From NCBI RefSeq assembly GCF_001296025.1, contig NZ_LJHV01000004.1, positions 62,001 to 126,000 on the forward strand: a stretch of 64,000 bases of DNA, written 5' to 3'. Source of the DNA: Porphyrobacter sp. AAP60. GTDB taxonomy: Bacteria > Pseudomonadota > Alphaproteobacteria > Sphingomonadales > Sphingomonadaceae. Under the pieces are notes generated by a model. The model was not told the origin of the DNA, did not search any database, and was given only the letters and a program-made list of their open reading frames with translations. Position numbers and translations under genes: made by a program. Below are positions 38,097-48,087 of the stretch, piece by piece (position 1 is the stretch's first letter; the number at the start of each line of letters is the position of its first letter).

Positions 38097-40613
38097 TTGT
38101 CCCGCCACAACGGCACCCGTTCTGATCGCGCTGCCTATGCCCCCACCGCAACCGGCACTGCAACCGTTGCCGAAACCGGCGCGGGTATCCAGCCAACATG
38201 GCTGCTGCCCGGCCTTGGGGCTGCGCTGCTGCTGAGCGCGGCAGTGCTTTATGTCGCCACCGCCAGCTGGCTGGTTGCATTGGCCTTTCTTCTGGGAGCA
38301 GGGGTGCTGCTGGGCGGCGTAGTGGTGCTTGACCGGATGCGCAGCGAGCCTTTGGCAGAAGCGCAAAGCGCGCCCGACTGGACAGTCACAGTCGCCGCGA
38401 TCGAGCGCGAGGGCGAGGCGATCGCGATTACAGATCGCGCCAATCGCATGGTGTGCGCCAACAGCCTGTTCGTCGAACATTTCGGCGTCGGCGCGGCGCC
38501 GCCCGCGCTGCCATTTGCGCGCGAGGCGGTGGAAGCGGTGACATTGCTGGCGCGCATTGCGTGGCGCGATGGTGCGTCCGCGCTCGACAAGGTCGAAGGG
38601 CAGGACGAATCCGAATGGCAGATTTCCGCGCAGCGGGCCGGGCGGGGCGAAGATCACCTGATCTGGCGGTTGCGCCCGATTGTTCGCGCACGCGGCACCG
38701 ATCTTGGCGCGCTCGATCTGGCCGGGCCGTTCGGCAAGATGCTGAGCCGGGCCGGGATCGAAACCGCGATAACCCGTGCCGATGGCGTGATCCGCGCCGT
38801 CAGCGCCGGCTTTGCCGAGCGCGCCGCAGGGGACGAACGCGCCACGCTGATGGGGCAGGATTTCGTCAGCTTCCTGCGCTCTGACGAACGCGACCGGATA
38901 TTCTTCGCCCGCGAAGGGCGCGGCGGAACGCCGCAGACGCTGGTGGATATTCCGCTGGTCGATCCCGAAACGCAAAGCGCGCCCGCCGGGCCTGACGAGG
39001 CGACATCGCTGATGCTGCTGATCGATAGCGGCGTGGGCATCGGTTCGGGCTGGGACGGGGCATCACACGCGGGTGTCGCGCAGCTTGATGCCTTGCTGGC
39101 GCAATTGCCGTTGGGCCTTGCGATGACCGATCGTGACGGACGCTTCCTGTTCGGCAACGAAGCCTTCCTTCGTTCGGTCGGGCGCGAAGGGCGGGGGCTG
39201 CCAGCCTTCCCGACCGATCTGGTAACGCGCGAAGACAAGGCGGCGCTGTCCGATGCGGTGCGCCGCCACGGGCGTGGGCCTTCGACCAGCGGCGATGTGG
39301 CGGTGCGGCTGGTCAATTCGCCTGAGGAACCCGTGTCGCTCGGCCTTGCTGGCGTGCGCGGGCTGGGCGAGGCGGCGGTGCTGCTGAGCCTTGCGGATTC
39401 GTCTCAGGAAAACCAGTTGCGGCGGCAGGTGGCGCAGGCGACCAAAATGCAGGCCGTGGGGCAACTGGCAGGCGGAGTCGCGCATGATTTCAACAACGTG
39501 CTGACCGCCATCATCGGCACCTGCGATCTGATGCTGTTGCGCCACATTCCGGGTGACAGCGACTATGATGATATCCAGCAGATCCGCGCCAATTCCAACC
39601 GCGCCGCTGCGCTGACGCGGCAATTGCTCGCCTTCTCGCGTCAGCAGACCCTGCGGCCGGAAGTGATCCAGCTGCCTGACGTCGTCAGCGAGGTCAGCCC
39701 GCTGATCAAGCGGCTGCTGGGCGAAAAGATCACCTATTACGTGCAGCATGATCGCAATCTTGGCGCGGTGCGGGCCGATCCGCAGCAGATGGAACAGGTG
39801 ATCATGAACCTGGCAGTCAATGCCCGCGATGCGATCCAGTCGCGCGGAAACGGGATGGGGCGGATTTCACTCTACACGCGAACGTTGCAGGCCAGGCAGG
39901 TGATCCAGCTTGGCTCGGAAGTGCTGCCTGCCGCCGATTACACTGTGCTGATCGTGCAGGACACCGGCGGGGGCATTGCGCCGCACGTGCTGCCCAAGCT
40001 GTTCGAACCGTTCTTCACCACCAAGGAACAGGGCAAGGGCACAGGGCTTGGCTTGTCGACCGCCTACGGGATCGTCAAGCAATCAGGCGGGTTCATCTTC
40101 GCCGACAACGTCACCGATAAGACCGGCCACCCCACCGGCGCGCGGTTCACTGTCTATTTCCCCGTCCACCGCGGCGAAGCACCCAAGAAACGCGAAGCCG
40201 CACCGCTGGTATCGTCCGACTGGTCGGCTGGCGGCAAGCTGCTGCTGGTCGAGGATGAGGACATGGTGCGCATCGTCGCAGAACGCGCACTGGCCCGCGC
40301 TGGCTATGAAGTGACCGCCTGCGCCAATGGCGAAGAGGGGCTGGCCGCGATTCTCGAAGGCAGCACGCAGTTCGATATTGTCGTCAGCGATGTGGTGATG
40401 CCGGGGATGGATGGCCCTGCAATGGTGCGCGCGATCCGTGCAAAACTGCCGAACATGCCGGTGCTGTTCATGTCGGGCTATGCCGAGGAACAGCTGCGCC
40501 GCGACATCGACATTCCCGACATGCACTTCATCGCCAAGCCCTTCAGCGTCGCGTCGATCGGCGACAAGGTCGGTGCGGTGCTGCAACAGGCGCGTGCAGA
40601 CGAGAGGGCCTGA
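38097..40613 (+). CDS. cckA: Hybrid histidine kinase CckA
   Basis: Membrane hybrid kinase of the CckA-ChpT-CtrA phosphorelay. The 838-residue protein has two membrane helices (about residues 33-78), PAS-like sensor regions, a HisKA domain with the phosphorylated histidine in GGVAHDFNNVLTA (near 463), a HATPase_c domain (NLAVNARDAIQ, VQDTGGGIAPHVL, FFTTKEQGKGTGLGLST) and a C-terminal receiver with the phospho-acceptor in VSDVVMPGMDG (near 765). This order, and the GVAHDFNN box, match CckA. The start is a TTG: AGGAG at 38084-38088 lies eight bases before it and no ATG fits. cpdR, encoding its phosphorelay partner, is at 53755-54144. Confidence 0.92.
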   Translation: MSRHNGTRSDRAAYAPTATGTATVAETGAGIQPTWLLPGLGAALLLSAAVLYVATASWLVALAFLLGAGVLLGGVVVLDRMRSEPLAEAQSAPDWTVTVAAIEREGEAIAITDRANRMVCANSLFVEHFGVGAAPPALPFAREAVEAVTLLARIAWRDGASALDKVEGQDESEWQISAQRAGRGEDHLIWRLRPIVRARGTDLGALDLAGPFGKMLSRAGIETAITRADGVIRAVSAGFAERAAGDERATLMGQDFVSFLRSDERDRIFFAREGRGGTPQTLVDIPLVDPETQSAPAGPDEATSLMLLIDSGVGIGSGWDGASHAGVAQLDALLAQLPLGLAMTDRDGRFLFGNEAFLRSVGREGRGLPAFPTDLVTREDKAALSDAVRRHGRGPSTSGDVAVRLVNSPEEPVSLGLAGVRGLGEAAVLLSLADSSQENQLRRQVAQATKMQAVGQLAGGVAHDFNNVLTAIIGTCDLMLLRHIPGDSDYDDIQQIRANSNRAAALTRQLLAFSRQQTLRPEVIQLPDVVSEVSPLIKRLLGEKITYYVQHDRNLGAVRADPQQMEQVIMNLAVNARDAIQSRGNGMGRISLYTRTLQARQVIQLGSEVLPAADYTVLIVQDTGGGIAPHVLPKLFEPFFTTKEQGKGTGLGLSTAYGIVKQSGGFIFADNVTDKTGHPTGARFTVYFPVHRGEAPKKREAAPLVSSDWSAGGKLLLVEDEDMVRIVAERALARAGYEVTACANGEEGLAAILEGSTQFDIVVSDVVMPGMDGPAMVRAIRAKLPNMPVLFMSGYAEEQLRRDIDIPDMHFIAKPFSVASIGDKVGAVLQQARADERA

Positions 40614-40682
40614 CACGGCGCGGGAAAACTGCCTGACAGCGCCTCGTTCACCTTGGATAAATTGCGCAGATCGCTCATAAAC

Positions 40683-40701
40683 CCCTCCTGAGGCAGGAGG
40701 G
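40683..40701 (+). promoter_or_regulatory. Hairpin that could mask the ribosome binding site of the first DUF4139 gene
   Basis: CCCTCCTG (40683-40690) pairs perfectly with CAGGAGGG (40694-40701) across an AGG loop. The right arm contains the Shine-Dalgarno sequence GGAGG, which ends six bases before the ATG at 40707. In the mRNA this eight-pair stem would hide the ribosome binding site. It could also be read as a terminator stem after cckA, but no U tract follows. Confidence 0.5.
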
Positions 40702-40706
40702 ACGAT

Positions 40707-42212
40707 ATGATCAATCGCAAAGCTGTGTGTGCAAGCGGGATTTCGGCAGCAGCGCTGGCGGCTGTGGGGCTGGCAGCGGCGGCAACAGCGCAGTCGCTCC
40801 CCGATCCTGACGCCACGGCTCAGGGCGATGTCTCGCTCACCATCTACAACGGCGGCACCACGCTGGTGCAGGACGTGCGGCAGTTGAACATCGCAGGCGG
40901 CGTCAGCCGGGTCGAGTTCCCCGATGTCTCGGCCAGCATCCGGCCCGAAACGCTCAGCTTCGCCGCCGCCGATACCACGATCATCGAACAGAACTTCGAT
41001 TTCGATCTGCTCACCCCCACCAAGCTGATGGAAAAGGCGATCGGGCAAACCGTGACCCTGCTGCGTACCAACCCCGCCACCGGCACCGAAACCCGCGAGC
41101 GCGCCAAAGTGCTCTCGACCGCAGGCGGCGTGGTGATCCAGATCGGCGACCGGATCGAAGTGCTGCGCGACGATGGCCTGCCCGTGCGCGTGATCTTCGA
41201 CCGCGTGCCGCCCAACCTGCGCGCCCGGCCCACGCTCTCGGTCAATCTCGACTCCGCCCGCGCCGGCACGCGCCCCGTTTCGCTGCGCTATCTCACCGGC
41301 GGCCTGGGGTGGAGCGCCGATTATGTCGCGCTTTACAACGAGGCTGCGAACACCATCGATATGCAGGGCTGGGTTACGCTGACCAACAACACCGGCACCA
41401 CATTCCACCGTGCCGACACCGTGCTGGTCGCCGGGAACCCGAACAGCGGGGGCGGGCGCAGCTTCGGCAGCCGCGGCATGACCCGCGCCGGAACCGAGGC
41501 GGCCGCGCGCGAACGGCTCGGCGATTTCTACCTCTACCCGATCACGGCCCGCACCACCGTTGCCAATGCGCAGACCAAGCAGGTGAGCTTCCTTGATGTG
41601 CAGGCCGTGCCCGCGCGCAAGGTCTATTCCATCTCCGTCGGCTGGGAACAGAACGACGAAGACCCGCGCAACGTGCAAAGCCGCATCGCCTTTTCCTCGT
41701 CAAGGAACCAGGGGCTGGGCGATGCACTGCCCGCTGGCACCGTGCGCTTTTACCAGCGCGACCGCGAAGGCACCCCGCAATTCATCGGCGAAAACGGCAT
41801 CGGCCACACCCCGATGGGCAGCGAATTGTCGCTGGTAACGGGCGACGCCTTCGACATCACGGTAAAGGCCGAGGTGGAAAAGCGCGAAACCATTACCGGC
41901 GCCGAGTGGGAAAAGAGCGCGCGTTACCGCGTATTCGAAGGTGGCAGGTTGGTGCAGGAGGTGCAGGCCGAACGGCCCAAGACCTTCTATCGCACCACCA
42001 TGCGTTACACCCTCACCAACGCCAAGGCAGAGCCCGTCGCGGTCGAAGTGACGCAGAACGGCCTGTCCCGAAGCTGGTGGGGCAATGATACCCGCGTCAC
42101 CTTTGAAGATATTACAGGCGAACAGATGAACGCCGACCGGCGGCGCTACACCGTCCCCGTCCCTGCCGAGGGCGAGCGGGTGATCCGCGTCACCTACGAA
42201 ACGCGGTATTGA
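40707..42212 (+). CDS. Secreted DUF4139 domain protein
   Basis: A 501-residue exported protein with signal peptide (ISAAALAAVGLAAAATAQS). The mature part is beta-rich, with DVSLTIYNGGTTLVQDVRQL, VSRVEFPDVSASIRPE, TGGLGWSADYVALYN and the C-terminal TVPVPAEGERVIRVTYETRY, features of the DUF4139 family. The family has no established biochemical role; members are envelope or secreted proteins. The next gene is a divergent paralogue, starting 11 bases after this stop. A strong ribosome binding site lies inside the hairpin at 40683-40701. Confidence 0.85.
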   Translation: MINRKAVCASGISAAALAAVGLAAAATAQSLPDPDATAQGDVSLTIYNGGTTLVQDVRQLNIAGGVSRVEFPDVSASIRPETLSFAAADTTIIEQNFDFDLLTPTKLMEKAIGQTVTLLRTNPATGTETRERAKVLSTAGGVVIQIGDRIEVLRDDGLPVRVIFDRVPPNLRARPTLSVNLDSARAGTRPVSLRYLTGGLGWSADYVALYNEAANTIDMQGWVTLTNNTGTTFHRADTVLVAGNPNSGGGRSFGSRGMTRAGTEAAARERLGDFYLYPITARTTVANAQTKQVSFLDVQAVPARKVYSISVGWEQNDEDPRNVQSRIAFSSSRNQGLGDALPAGTVRFYQRDREGTPQFIGENGIGHTPMGSELSLVTGDAFDITVKAEVEKRETITGAEWEKSARYRVFEGGRLVQEVQAERPKTFYRTTMRYTLTNAKAEPVAVEVTQNGLSRSWWGNDTRVTFEDITGEQMNADRRRYTVPVPAEGERVIRVTYETRY

Positions 42213-42223
42213 GGGCGCGGGCG

Positions 42224-43879
42224 ATGCGCCTCGCCGTGACATGTATGCTGGCTCTGGCGGCAGGCATCGCTGTGCCTGTCGCTGCACGCGAGGTGGTCGA
42301 TGCCTCGCCACCGACCGATCTTTCGGTTTCGATCTACCGCGATCCCGACCGCGATGTAGACGCGCCGCTGAACCGCAATTACCCGCAAGGCTTCGCGATG
42401 ATCAGCGAAACCCGCCGGGTGACGCTGCCCAAGGGCGAATCCACCATCCGTTTCGAAGGCGTGGCCGAGGGGATGGTGGGCGTGTCCGCCATTGTCACCG
42501 GCCTTCCCGGCGGCACGATCGAGAAAAACCGCAACGCCCAGCTGCTGTCGCCCGCAGCGCTGGTGGACGGGACGCTGGGTAACCGGGTGACGATCACTCG
42601 CACCAATCCCGCCACGGGCGAGACACGCAGCGAACAGGCGGTTGTGCGCACGCGGGCTGATGGCGGGCTGGTGCTGCAAACCGGGCAGGGGTTCGAAGCG
42701 GTGCGCTGTGCGGGCCTCCCCGAAAAGCTCACCTTCGATCGCGTGCCCGCCGGACTGTCTGCCGCGCCGGTCTATTCGGTCGATACCCGTTCGGACGCGG
42801 GCGGCAGTTACGATGTGACGCTGACCTACCTTGCCTGGGGCTTTGACTGGCAGGCCAATTATGTCGGCACCATGCTGGACAATGTTGATGGCGGGGGTGA
42901 TGCCGGGGGCGATGGCGAAGGCTTCACCATGCGGCTGCTCAGCTGGCTGACGCTGTTGAACGATAACGGCCAGAGCTTTGACAAGGCCAGGCTCCAGATC
43001 ATTGCGGGCAGGCTCAATGTCGAAAGCGATTTCCAAAGTCTGGCCGATCCGCCCACAGCCGATCCGCTGCGGCTGACCTGCTATCCGTTCGGCAGCACGG
43101 CGGCAGGATCGCCGGTGCCCGATTACGGCCCCGTGCCGCCCCCGCCGCCGCCTCCACCTGCGATGGCCTATGCGCCGATGGAGGCCGAGATGATCACCGT
43201 CACTGCATCGCGCATGCGGATGGAAGATGTGGGCGAATCCGCCGCAGTCATCACCGCTGACGAGGAAAATCTCGGTGATCTCAAGCTGTTCCGCGTACCG
43301 GGCCGCGTCGATGTTTCGGCCAAGGGGATGAAGCAGGTTGCCTTCCTCAACAAGGACGCGGTGAAGGCACGGTTCCTCTATCAGGCGGCTTGCGATCCCT
43401 ATGCGTGGATCGGCGATGGTGACGAACCGCAACCTGCCAGCGTCCTGCTGGTAACCAAGAACGAAACCGCCAAAGGCCTCGGTATCGCACTGCCCCAGGG
43501 GCAGATGACGCTGTATGAGCCGACGCAGCGAGGCCCGCAGCTGGCAGGACAGGTGTCTTTGCGCGATTATGCGCGCGGGCAGGATATCGAGCTGGAACTC
43601 AATGACAGTGCGCAGGTGTTCACCCGCTGCGCCGCGACCAGTGACAATGCTGATCCCGATGATGGGCGCAAGTGGATGAACATGCGCGCCGAGCTCACCA
43701 ACGCCAATCCGCACGCGATCACGCTGCGCCTGCAACTGGGCAGGGGCGGGGAATATGACATCCGCTTTCCGCGCCACAAGGTGGTGGTGAAGAACGGCTA
43801 CCAGACCGTCGAGCTGACGGTGCCAGCCAGCCAGAGCCGCACATTCGATTGGAAGCTGCGTAACGCAGTGGCTGATTGA
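42224..43879 (+). CDS. Secreted DUF4139 paralogue with a proline run and a TonB-plug-like segment
   Basis: A 551-residue exported protein with signal peptide MRLAVTCMLALAAGIAVPVAA. The N-terminal half is paralogous to the upstream gene (TRRVTLPKGESTIRFEGVAEG, VTITRTNPATGETRSEQ, YLAWGFDWQANYV). It then has a run of about ten prolines (near 303-312), MITVTASRMRMEDVGESAAV (near 323), which looks like the start of a TonB-dependent receptor plug, and a C-terminal half with NAVAD at the end. The ATG at 42224 follows GAGGG by eight bases; a TTG overlapping the upstream stop is an alternative. The function is unknown. Confidence 0.78.
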   Translation: MRLAVTCMLALAAGIAVPVAAREVVDASPPTDLSVSIYRDPDRDVDAPLNRNYPQGFAMISETRRVTLPKGESTIRFEGVAEGMVGVSAIVTGLPGGTIEKNRNAQLLSPAALVDGTLGNRVTITRTNPATGETRSEQAVVRTRADGGLVLQTGQGFEAVRCAGLPEKLTFDRVPAGLSAAPVYSVDTRSDAGGSYDVTLTYLAWGFDWQANYVGTMLDNVDGGGDAGGDGEGFTMRLLSWLTLLNDNGQSFDKARLQIIAGRLNVESDFQSLADPPTADPLRLTCYPFGSTAAGSPVPDYGPVPPPPPPPPAMAYAPMEAEMITVTASRMRMEDVGESAAVITADEENLGDLKLFRVPGRVDVSAKGMKQVAFLNKDAVKARFLYQAACDPYAWIGDGDEPQPASVLLVTKNETAKGLGIALPQGQMTLYEPTQRGPQLAGQVSLRDYARGQDIELELNDSAQVFTRCAATSDNADPDDGRKWMNMRAELTNANPHAITLRLQLGRGGEYDIRFPRHKVVVKNGYQTVELTVPASQSRTFDWKLRNAVAD

Positions 43880-43910
43880 CCGACGCGGTGCACGCGTAGG
43901 AATTATTTTC

Positions 43911-43925
43911 GTTCCCTACTTGTTC
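43911..43925 (+). promoter_or_regulatory. LexA (SOS) box upstream of recA
   Basis: GTTCCCTACTTGTTC is an exact GTTC-N7-GTTC alphaproteobacterial LexA operator, 83 bases before the recA ATG, a normal position near a promoter. A further half-site gives GTTC-N5-GAAC at 43922-43934. The uvrD box differs from it by one base inside the spacer. Confidence 0.85.
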
Positions 43926-44008
43926 CATGAGAACAAACGCGATACATGGGCTCCACGGGGCGGCGGAAAACTGCTTGCCACCTCTGGTCAATCGAAGGAG
44001 CGCATGCG

Positions 44009-45076
44009 ATGGCTACCCAATTGAAATTGGTGGAAGAGGACAAAAAAGCCGTGGATCGTCAAAAGGCTCTCGAAGCCGCGCTTGCGCAGATTGACCGTGC
44101 GTTCGGCAAGGGTTCGGCAATGAAGCTGGGCTCGAAGGAAACGATGCAGGTCGAATCGATTTCGACCGGGTCGCTGGGCTTGGACATTGCGCTCGGCATT
44201 GGCGGCCTGCCGCGTGGCCGCGTGATCGAAGTTTACGGGCCGGAAAGCTCGGGCAAGACCACGCTGGCGCTGCATGTTATCGCTGAAGCCCAGAAGATGG
44301 GCGGCACTGCTGCGTTTGTTGACGCCGAACACGCGCTCGATCCGGTCTATGCCAAGAAGCTGGGCGTGGATATCGACGAACTGATCGTCTCCCAGCCCGA
44401 TACCGGCGAACAGGCATTGGAAATCGTCGATACGCTGGTGCGTTCCAACGCGATTGATGTGCTGGTGGTCGATTCGGTTGCGGCCCTGGTGCCGCGCGCT
44501 GAAATCGAAGGCGAAATGGGCGATTCGCACGTGGGCCTTCAGGCCCGCTTGATGAGCCAGTCCTTGCGCAAGCTGACCGGCTCGATCAGCCGCTCGCGCT
44601 GCATGGTGATCTTCATCAACCAGCTGCGCATGAAAATCGGTGTGATGTACGGCAACCCCGAAACCACCACCGGCGGCAATGCGCTGAAATTCTATGCGAG
44701 CGTCAGGCTCGACATCCGCCGCACCGGCCAGATCAAGGATCGTGACGAAATCACCGGCAACGCAACCCGCGTGAAGGTGGTCAAGAACAAGGTCGCCCCG
44801 CCGTTCAAGCAGGTGGAATTCGATATCATGTACGGTGAAGGCATCTCCAAGATCGGCGAGATCATCGATCTCGGCGTGAAGGCGGGCCTCGTTGAAAAGT
44901 CGGGCAGCTGGTTCTCCTACGACAGCATCCGTATCGGGCAGGGGCGTGAAAACGCAAAAACCTACCTCAAGGAGCACCCTGAAGTTTGCGACCGGTTGGA
45001 AGCTGCGATCCGCAGCCGCACTGACAAGGTCGCCGAGGAGATGATGGTGGGGCCGGACGCGGACTCTGACGACTGA
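44009..45076 (+). CDS. recA: Recombinase RecA
   Basis: Forms ATP-dependent filaments on single-stranded DNA, carries out strand exchange and triggers LexA self-cleavage. The 355-residue protein has the expected motifs: [14 protein letters not shown], Walker [28 protein letters not shown], Walker [32 protein letters not shown] (loop 2 region) and a short acidic tail ending DADSDD. AAGGAG lies eight bases before the ATG; an upstream in-frame ATG at 43946 is rejected. A LexA box lies upstream and a terminator hairpin downstream. Confidence 0.98.
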   Translation: MATQLKLVEEDKKAVDRQKALEAALAQIDRAFGKGSAMKLGSKETMQVESISTGSLGLDIALGIGGLPRGRVIEVYGPESSGKTTLALHVIAEAQKMGGTAAFVDAEHALDPVYAKKLGVDIDELIVSQPDTGEQALEIVDTLVRSNAIDVLVVDSVAALVPRAEIEGEMGDSHVGLQARLMSQSLRKLTGSISRSRCMVIFINQLRMKIGVMYGNPETTTGGNALKFYASVRLDIRRTGQIKDRDEITGNATRVKVVKNKVAPPFKQVEFDIMYGEGISKIGEIIDLGVKAGLVEKSGSWFSYDSIRIGQGRENAKTYLKEHPEVCDRLEAAIRSRTDKVAEEMMVGPDADSDD

Positions 45077-45149
45077 TCCTCAAGCGGGCATGAACAGGGG
45101 CGCACAGCGCGCTCCGGCCGGGTAACCGGCCAGCCCGGAAAACCGGAAC

Positions 45150-45192
45150 GCCGGCGCAGGCTTTTTCAAAGGCCCGCGTCGGCTTTTCGTTT
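45150..45192 (+). terminator. Rho-independent terminator after recA
   Basis: GCCGGCGCAGGC (45150-45161) pairs with GCCCGCGTCGGC (45172-45183) with two internal mismatches or wobbles; the loop is TTTTTCAAAG and the stem is followed by TTTTCGTTT. It lies 74 bases after the recA stop. The rest of the gap 45077-45426 contains a GGCCGGGTAACCGGCC palindrome near 45115-45131, the TAGACCC repeats and the alaS leader, but no gene. Confidence 0.75.
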
Positions 45193-45245
45193 GAGAACGG
45201 CAGGGATTGGCTCGGTTGGAGTTTCAGGCTTGGCCAGACCCCATC

Positions 45246-45300
45246 TAGACCCCCGCTAGACCCCTCCAGGTGTCGCTTAGACCCCCCTAGGCCCCTGCTT
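45246..45300. repeat. TAGACCC-type short tandem repeat cluster, copy 2
   Basis: Starts with TAGACCCCCGCTAGACCC, identical over 18 bases to 19756-19773, and continues with CTCCAG, TTAGACCCCC and TAGGCCCC variants. It lies between the recA terminator and alaS, about 130 bases before the alaS start. An upstream CCAGACCCC near 45236 may be an additional degraded unit. Confidence 0.6.
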
Positions 45301-45426
45301 GACTCCCTCCAGATTGCCGAATCCGGTGCAATCCGGTGCCCGGATGTGGCACGCTTGCAACGCCGTCGGTCGCCCCGATTGCGCGGTGGATTGCCTTAGC
45401 CCCGCGCAATGCCTAACTGCACGACC

Positions 45427-48087
45427 ATGACCTCCACGAACGACATCCGCCGCTCCTTCCTCGACTATTTCAGTAGGAATGGTCACGCCGCCACGCCTTC
45501 GGCGCCGCTCGTGCCCTACAATGATCCGACGCTGATGTTCGTCAACGCCGGAATGGTGCCGTTCAAAAACGTGTTCACCGGGCTCGAAACCCCGCCAAGC
45601 CCGCGCGCCGCATCGTCGCAAAAATGCGTCCGCGCCGGCGGCAAGCACAATGATCTCGACAATGTCGGCTACACAGCCCGCCACCATACCTTCTTCGAAA
45701 TGCTGGGGAATTTCTCCTTCGGCGACTATTTCAAGGAGGAGGCAATCACCCATGCCTGGACATTGCTGACCAACGAATGGGGCCTGCCCAAGGACAAGCT
45801 TACTGTCACGGTCTACCACACCGATGACGAGGCGCATTCACTGTGGAAGCGCGTTGCGGGCCTGCCCGACGATCGCATTATCCGTATCAGTACAAACGAT
45901 AATTTCTGGTCGATGGGCGATACCGGCCCCTGCGGCCCCTGTTCCGAAATCTTCTATGATCATGGCGATCACATTTTTGGCGGCCCTCCGGGAAGCCCGG
46001 ATGAAGACGGCGACCGGTTCGTCGAAATCTGGAACCTGGTGTTCATGCAGTATGAGCAGCAGGCAGACGGCAGCCGTCGTGACCTGCCCAAGCCCTCGAT
46101 CGACACCGGCATGGGTATCGAACGCGTCGCCGCAGTGCTGCAGGGCGTTCACGACAATTACGATACCGATACCTTCAAGGCATTGATTTCGGCTTCGGAA
46201 TCGCTCACCGGCGTTGCCGCGCAAGGCGATCAGGCCGCCAGCCACCGCGTGATCGCCGATCACTTGCGCTCCACAAGCTTCCTGATGGCTGACGGGGTTC
46301 TGCCATCGAACGAAGGCCGCGGTTATGTGCTGCGCCGGATCATGCGCCGTGCCATGCGTCATGCCCACCTGCTGGGCGCAAGCGAGCCATTGATGCACCG
46401 CCTGGTTCCCGCTCTCGTCACTGAAATGGGTCAGGCCTATCCCGAGCTTTCCCGAGGGCAGGCGCTGATCGAGGAAGTGCTTGAACGCGAGGAAACGCAG
46501 TTCCGCCGTACGCTCGACAAAGGGCTGAAATTGCTGGACGAAGCGACCGGTGATCTTGCCAGCGGCAGCGAGCTCGACGGTGAGATCGCCTTCCGCCTCT
46601 ACGACACTTTCGGCTTTCCCTATGATCTCACCGAAGACGCCTTGCGCGCCCGCGGCATCGGGGTCGACAAGGACGGCTTCGACGCTGCGATGGCCCGCCA
46701 GAAAGCCGCCGCTCGCGCTGCATGGAAGGGCAGCGGCGATGCAGCCTCGGGCGAAGCCTGGTTCGACATCGCCGAACGCGAAGGCGCCAGCGAATTCACC
46801 GGCTATGCTGCGACCAGCGGTGAGGGCCGGGTGGTCGCCATCATCAAGGGTGGCGCAGAGGTGCAAAGCGCCGCAGCGGGCGATGAGGTGGCGATCCTCA
46901 CCAATCAAACCCCGTTCTACGGCGAAAGCGGCGGCCAGACCGGAGATGCTGGCTCCATGGCGAGCCTCGCGGGCCTCAAGGCAACTGTAACGGACACATC
47001 GAAGCCGCTTGGCCGCCTCCATGCGCATCAGGTGCGGATCGAGGAAGGCGCAGTTGCCGTGGGCGACAATGTCCAGCTTGATGTCGATGTTGACCGGCGC
47101 GACCGGATCCGGGCCAACCACTCCGCGACGCACCTTGTCCACGCCGCGCTGCGAGGCCGGCTTGGCGGGCATGTTACGCAGAAGGGCAGCATGGTCGCTG
47201 AAGACCGTTTGCGGTTCGATTTCTCGCATCCGGTCGCGCTGACACCCGAAGATATTGCGGCGATCGAAGCCGAAGTGAACGCCGAAATCCGTGCTAACGA
47301 ACAGGTCTCGACCCGGTTGATGACGCCGGACGATGCGGTCGAAGCTGGCGCGTTGGCGCTGTTCGGCGAAAAATATGGCGACGAAGTGCGTGTGCTGGCG
47401 ATGGGACGTGCGGGTGAAGGCGGGCGCACCTATTCGGTCGAATTGTGCGGCGGCACCCATGTCCGCGCCACGGGTGATATCGGCGTGTTCCGGATTATCT
47501 CCGAGAGCGCCGTATCCTCCGGCGTACGCCGGATCGAAGCAATGACCGGAGAAGGCGCGCGCCAGTGGCTCGTTTCCCGCGAGGAAGCGCTCAAGGCTGC
47601 CGCAAGCGTGATCCGCGCAACGCCTGAGGAAGTCCCTGCGCGCCTTGCCGCACTTCTCGACGATCGCAAGCGGCTGGAGAAGGAACTGGCCGAAGCCAGG
47701 AAGGCGATGGCGCTGGGCGGCGGCGGTTCTGGCGGCGCGTCTGCGATTGCGGACGAAATCGTCGCGGACGTCACCTTCAGCGGTCAGGTACTGGAAGGGC
47801 TTGACCCGAAGGAACTGCGTCCGCTGCTCGATGCGGCCAAGCAGCGGATGGGCTCTGGCGTAGCGGCCGTGATTGCAGTCAATGACGGGAAGGCCAGCAT
47901 CGCGGCTGCGGTCACGGATGATCTGACAGCACGCTTCAGCGCGGTCGATCTGGTGCGCGCAGGCGTTGAAGCACTGGGCGGCAAGGGCGGCGGCGGCCGG
48001 CCCGATATGGCGCAGGGCGGCGGGCCGGACGGGGCCAAGGCGGCTGACGCTCTGACCGCAGTGAAAGCGGTGATGGCAGCGCAATGA
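45427..48087 (+). CDS. alaS: Alanine-tRNA ligase
   Basis: Charges tRNA-Ala and edits mischarged serine or glycine. The 886-residue protein has the class II catalytic domain ([68 protein letters not shown]), the editing-domain zinc site [12 protein letters not shown] with CGGTHV, and a C-terminal C-Ala domain with a Gly-rich linker ([10 protein letters not shown]). The ATG at 45427 begins [11 protein letters not shown]; an ATG six codons earlier is less likely. Its stop overlaps the start of the following lipoprotein gene. Confidence 0.97.
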   Translation: MTSTNDIRRSFLDYFSRNGHAATPSAPLVPYNDPTLMFVNAGMVPFKNVFTGLETPPSPRAASSQKCVRAGGKHNDLDNVGYTARHHTFFEMLGNFSFGDYFKEEAITHAWTLLTNEWGLPKDKLTVTVYHTDDEAHSLWKRVAGLPDDRIIRISTNDNFWSMGDTGPCGPCSEIFYDHGDHIFGGPPGSPDEDGDRFVEIWNLVFMQYEQQADGSRRDLPKPSIDTGMGIERVAAVLQGVHDNYDTDTFKALISASESLTGVAAQGDQAASHRVIADHLRSTSFLMADGVLPSNEGRGYVLRRIMRRAMRHAHLLGASEPLMHRLVPALVTEMGQAYPELSRGQALIEEVLEREETQFRRTLDKGLKLLDEATGDLASGSELDGEIAFRLYDTFGFPYDLTEDALRARGIGVDKDGFDAAMARQKAAARAAWKGSGDAASGEAWFDIAEREGASEFTGYAATSGEGRVVAIIKGGAEVQSAAAGDEVAILTNQTPFYGESGGQTGDAGSMASLAGLKATVTDTSKPLGRLHAHQVRIEEGAVAVGDNVQLDVDVDRRDRIRANHSATHLVHAALRGRLGGHVTQKGSMVAEDRLRFDFSHPVALTPEDIAAIEAEVNAEIRANEQVSTRLMTPDDAVEAGALALFGEKYGDEVRVLAMGRAGEGGRTYSVELCGGTHVRATGDIGVFRIISESAVSSGVRRIEAMTGEGARQWLVSREEALKAAASVIRATPEEVPARLAALLDDRKRLEKELAEARKAMALGGGGSGGASAIADEIVADVTFSGQVLEGLDPKELRPLLDAAKQRMGSGVAAVIAVNDGKASIAAAVTDDLTARFSAVDLVRAGVEALGGKGGGGRPDMAQGGGPDGAKAADALTAVKAVMAAQ

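Noticed and set aside
42194..43777. Long minus-strand frame antisense to the second DUF4139 gene
   Set aside because: The plus-strand protein has a signal peptide and paralogy to its neighbour, whereas the antisense chain lacks domain-like structure.
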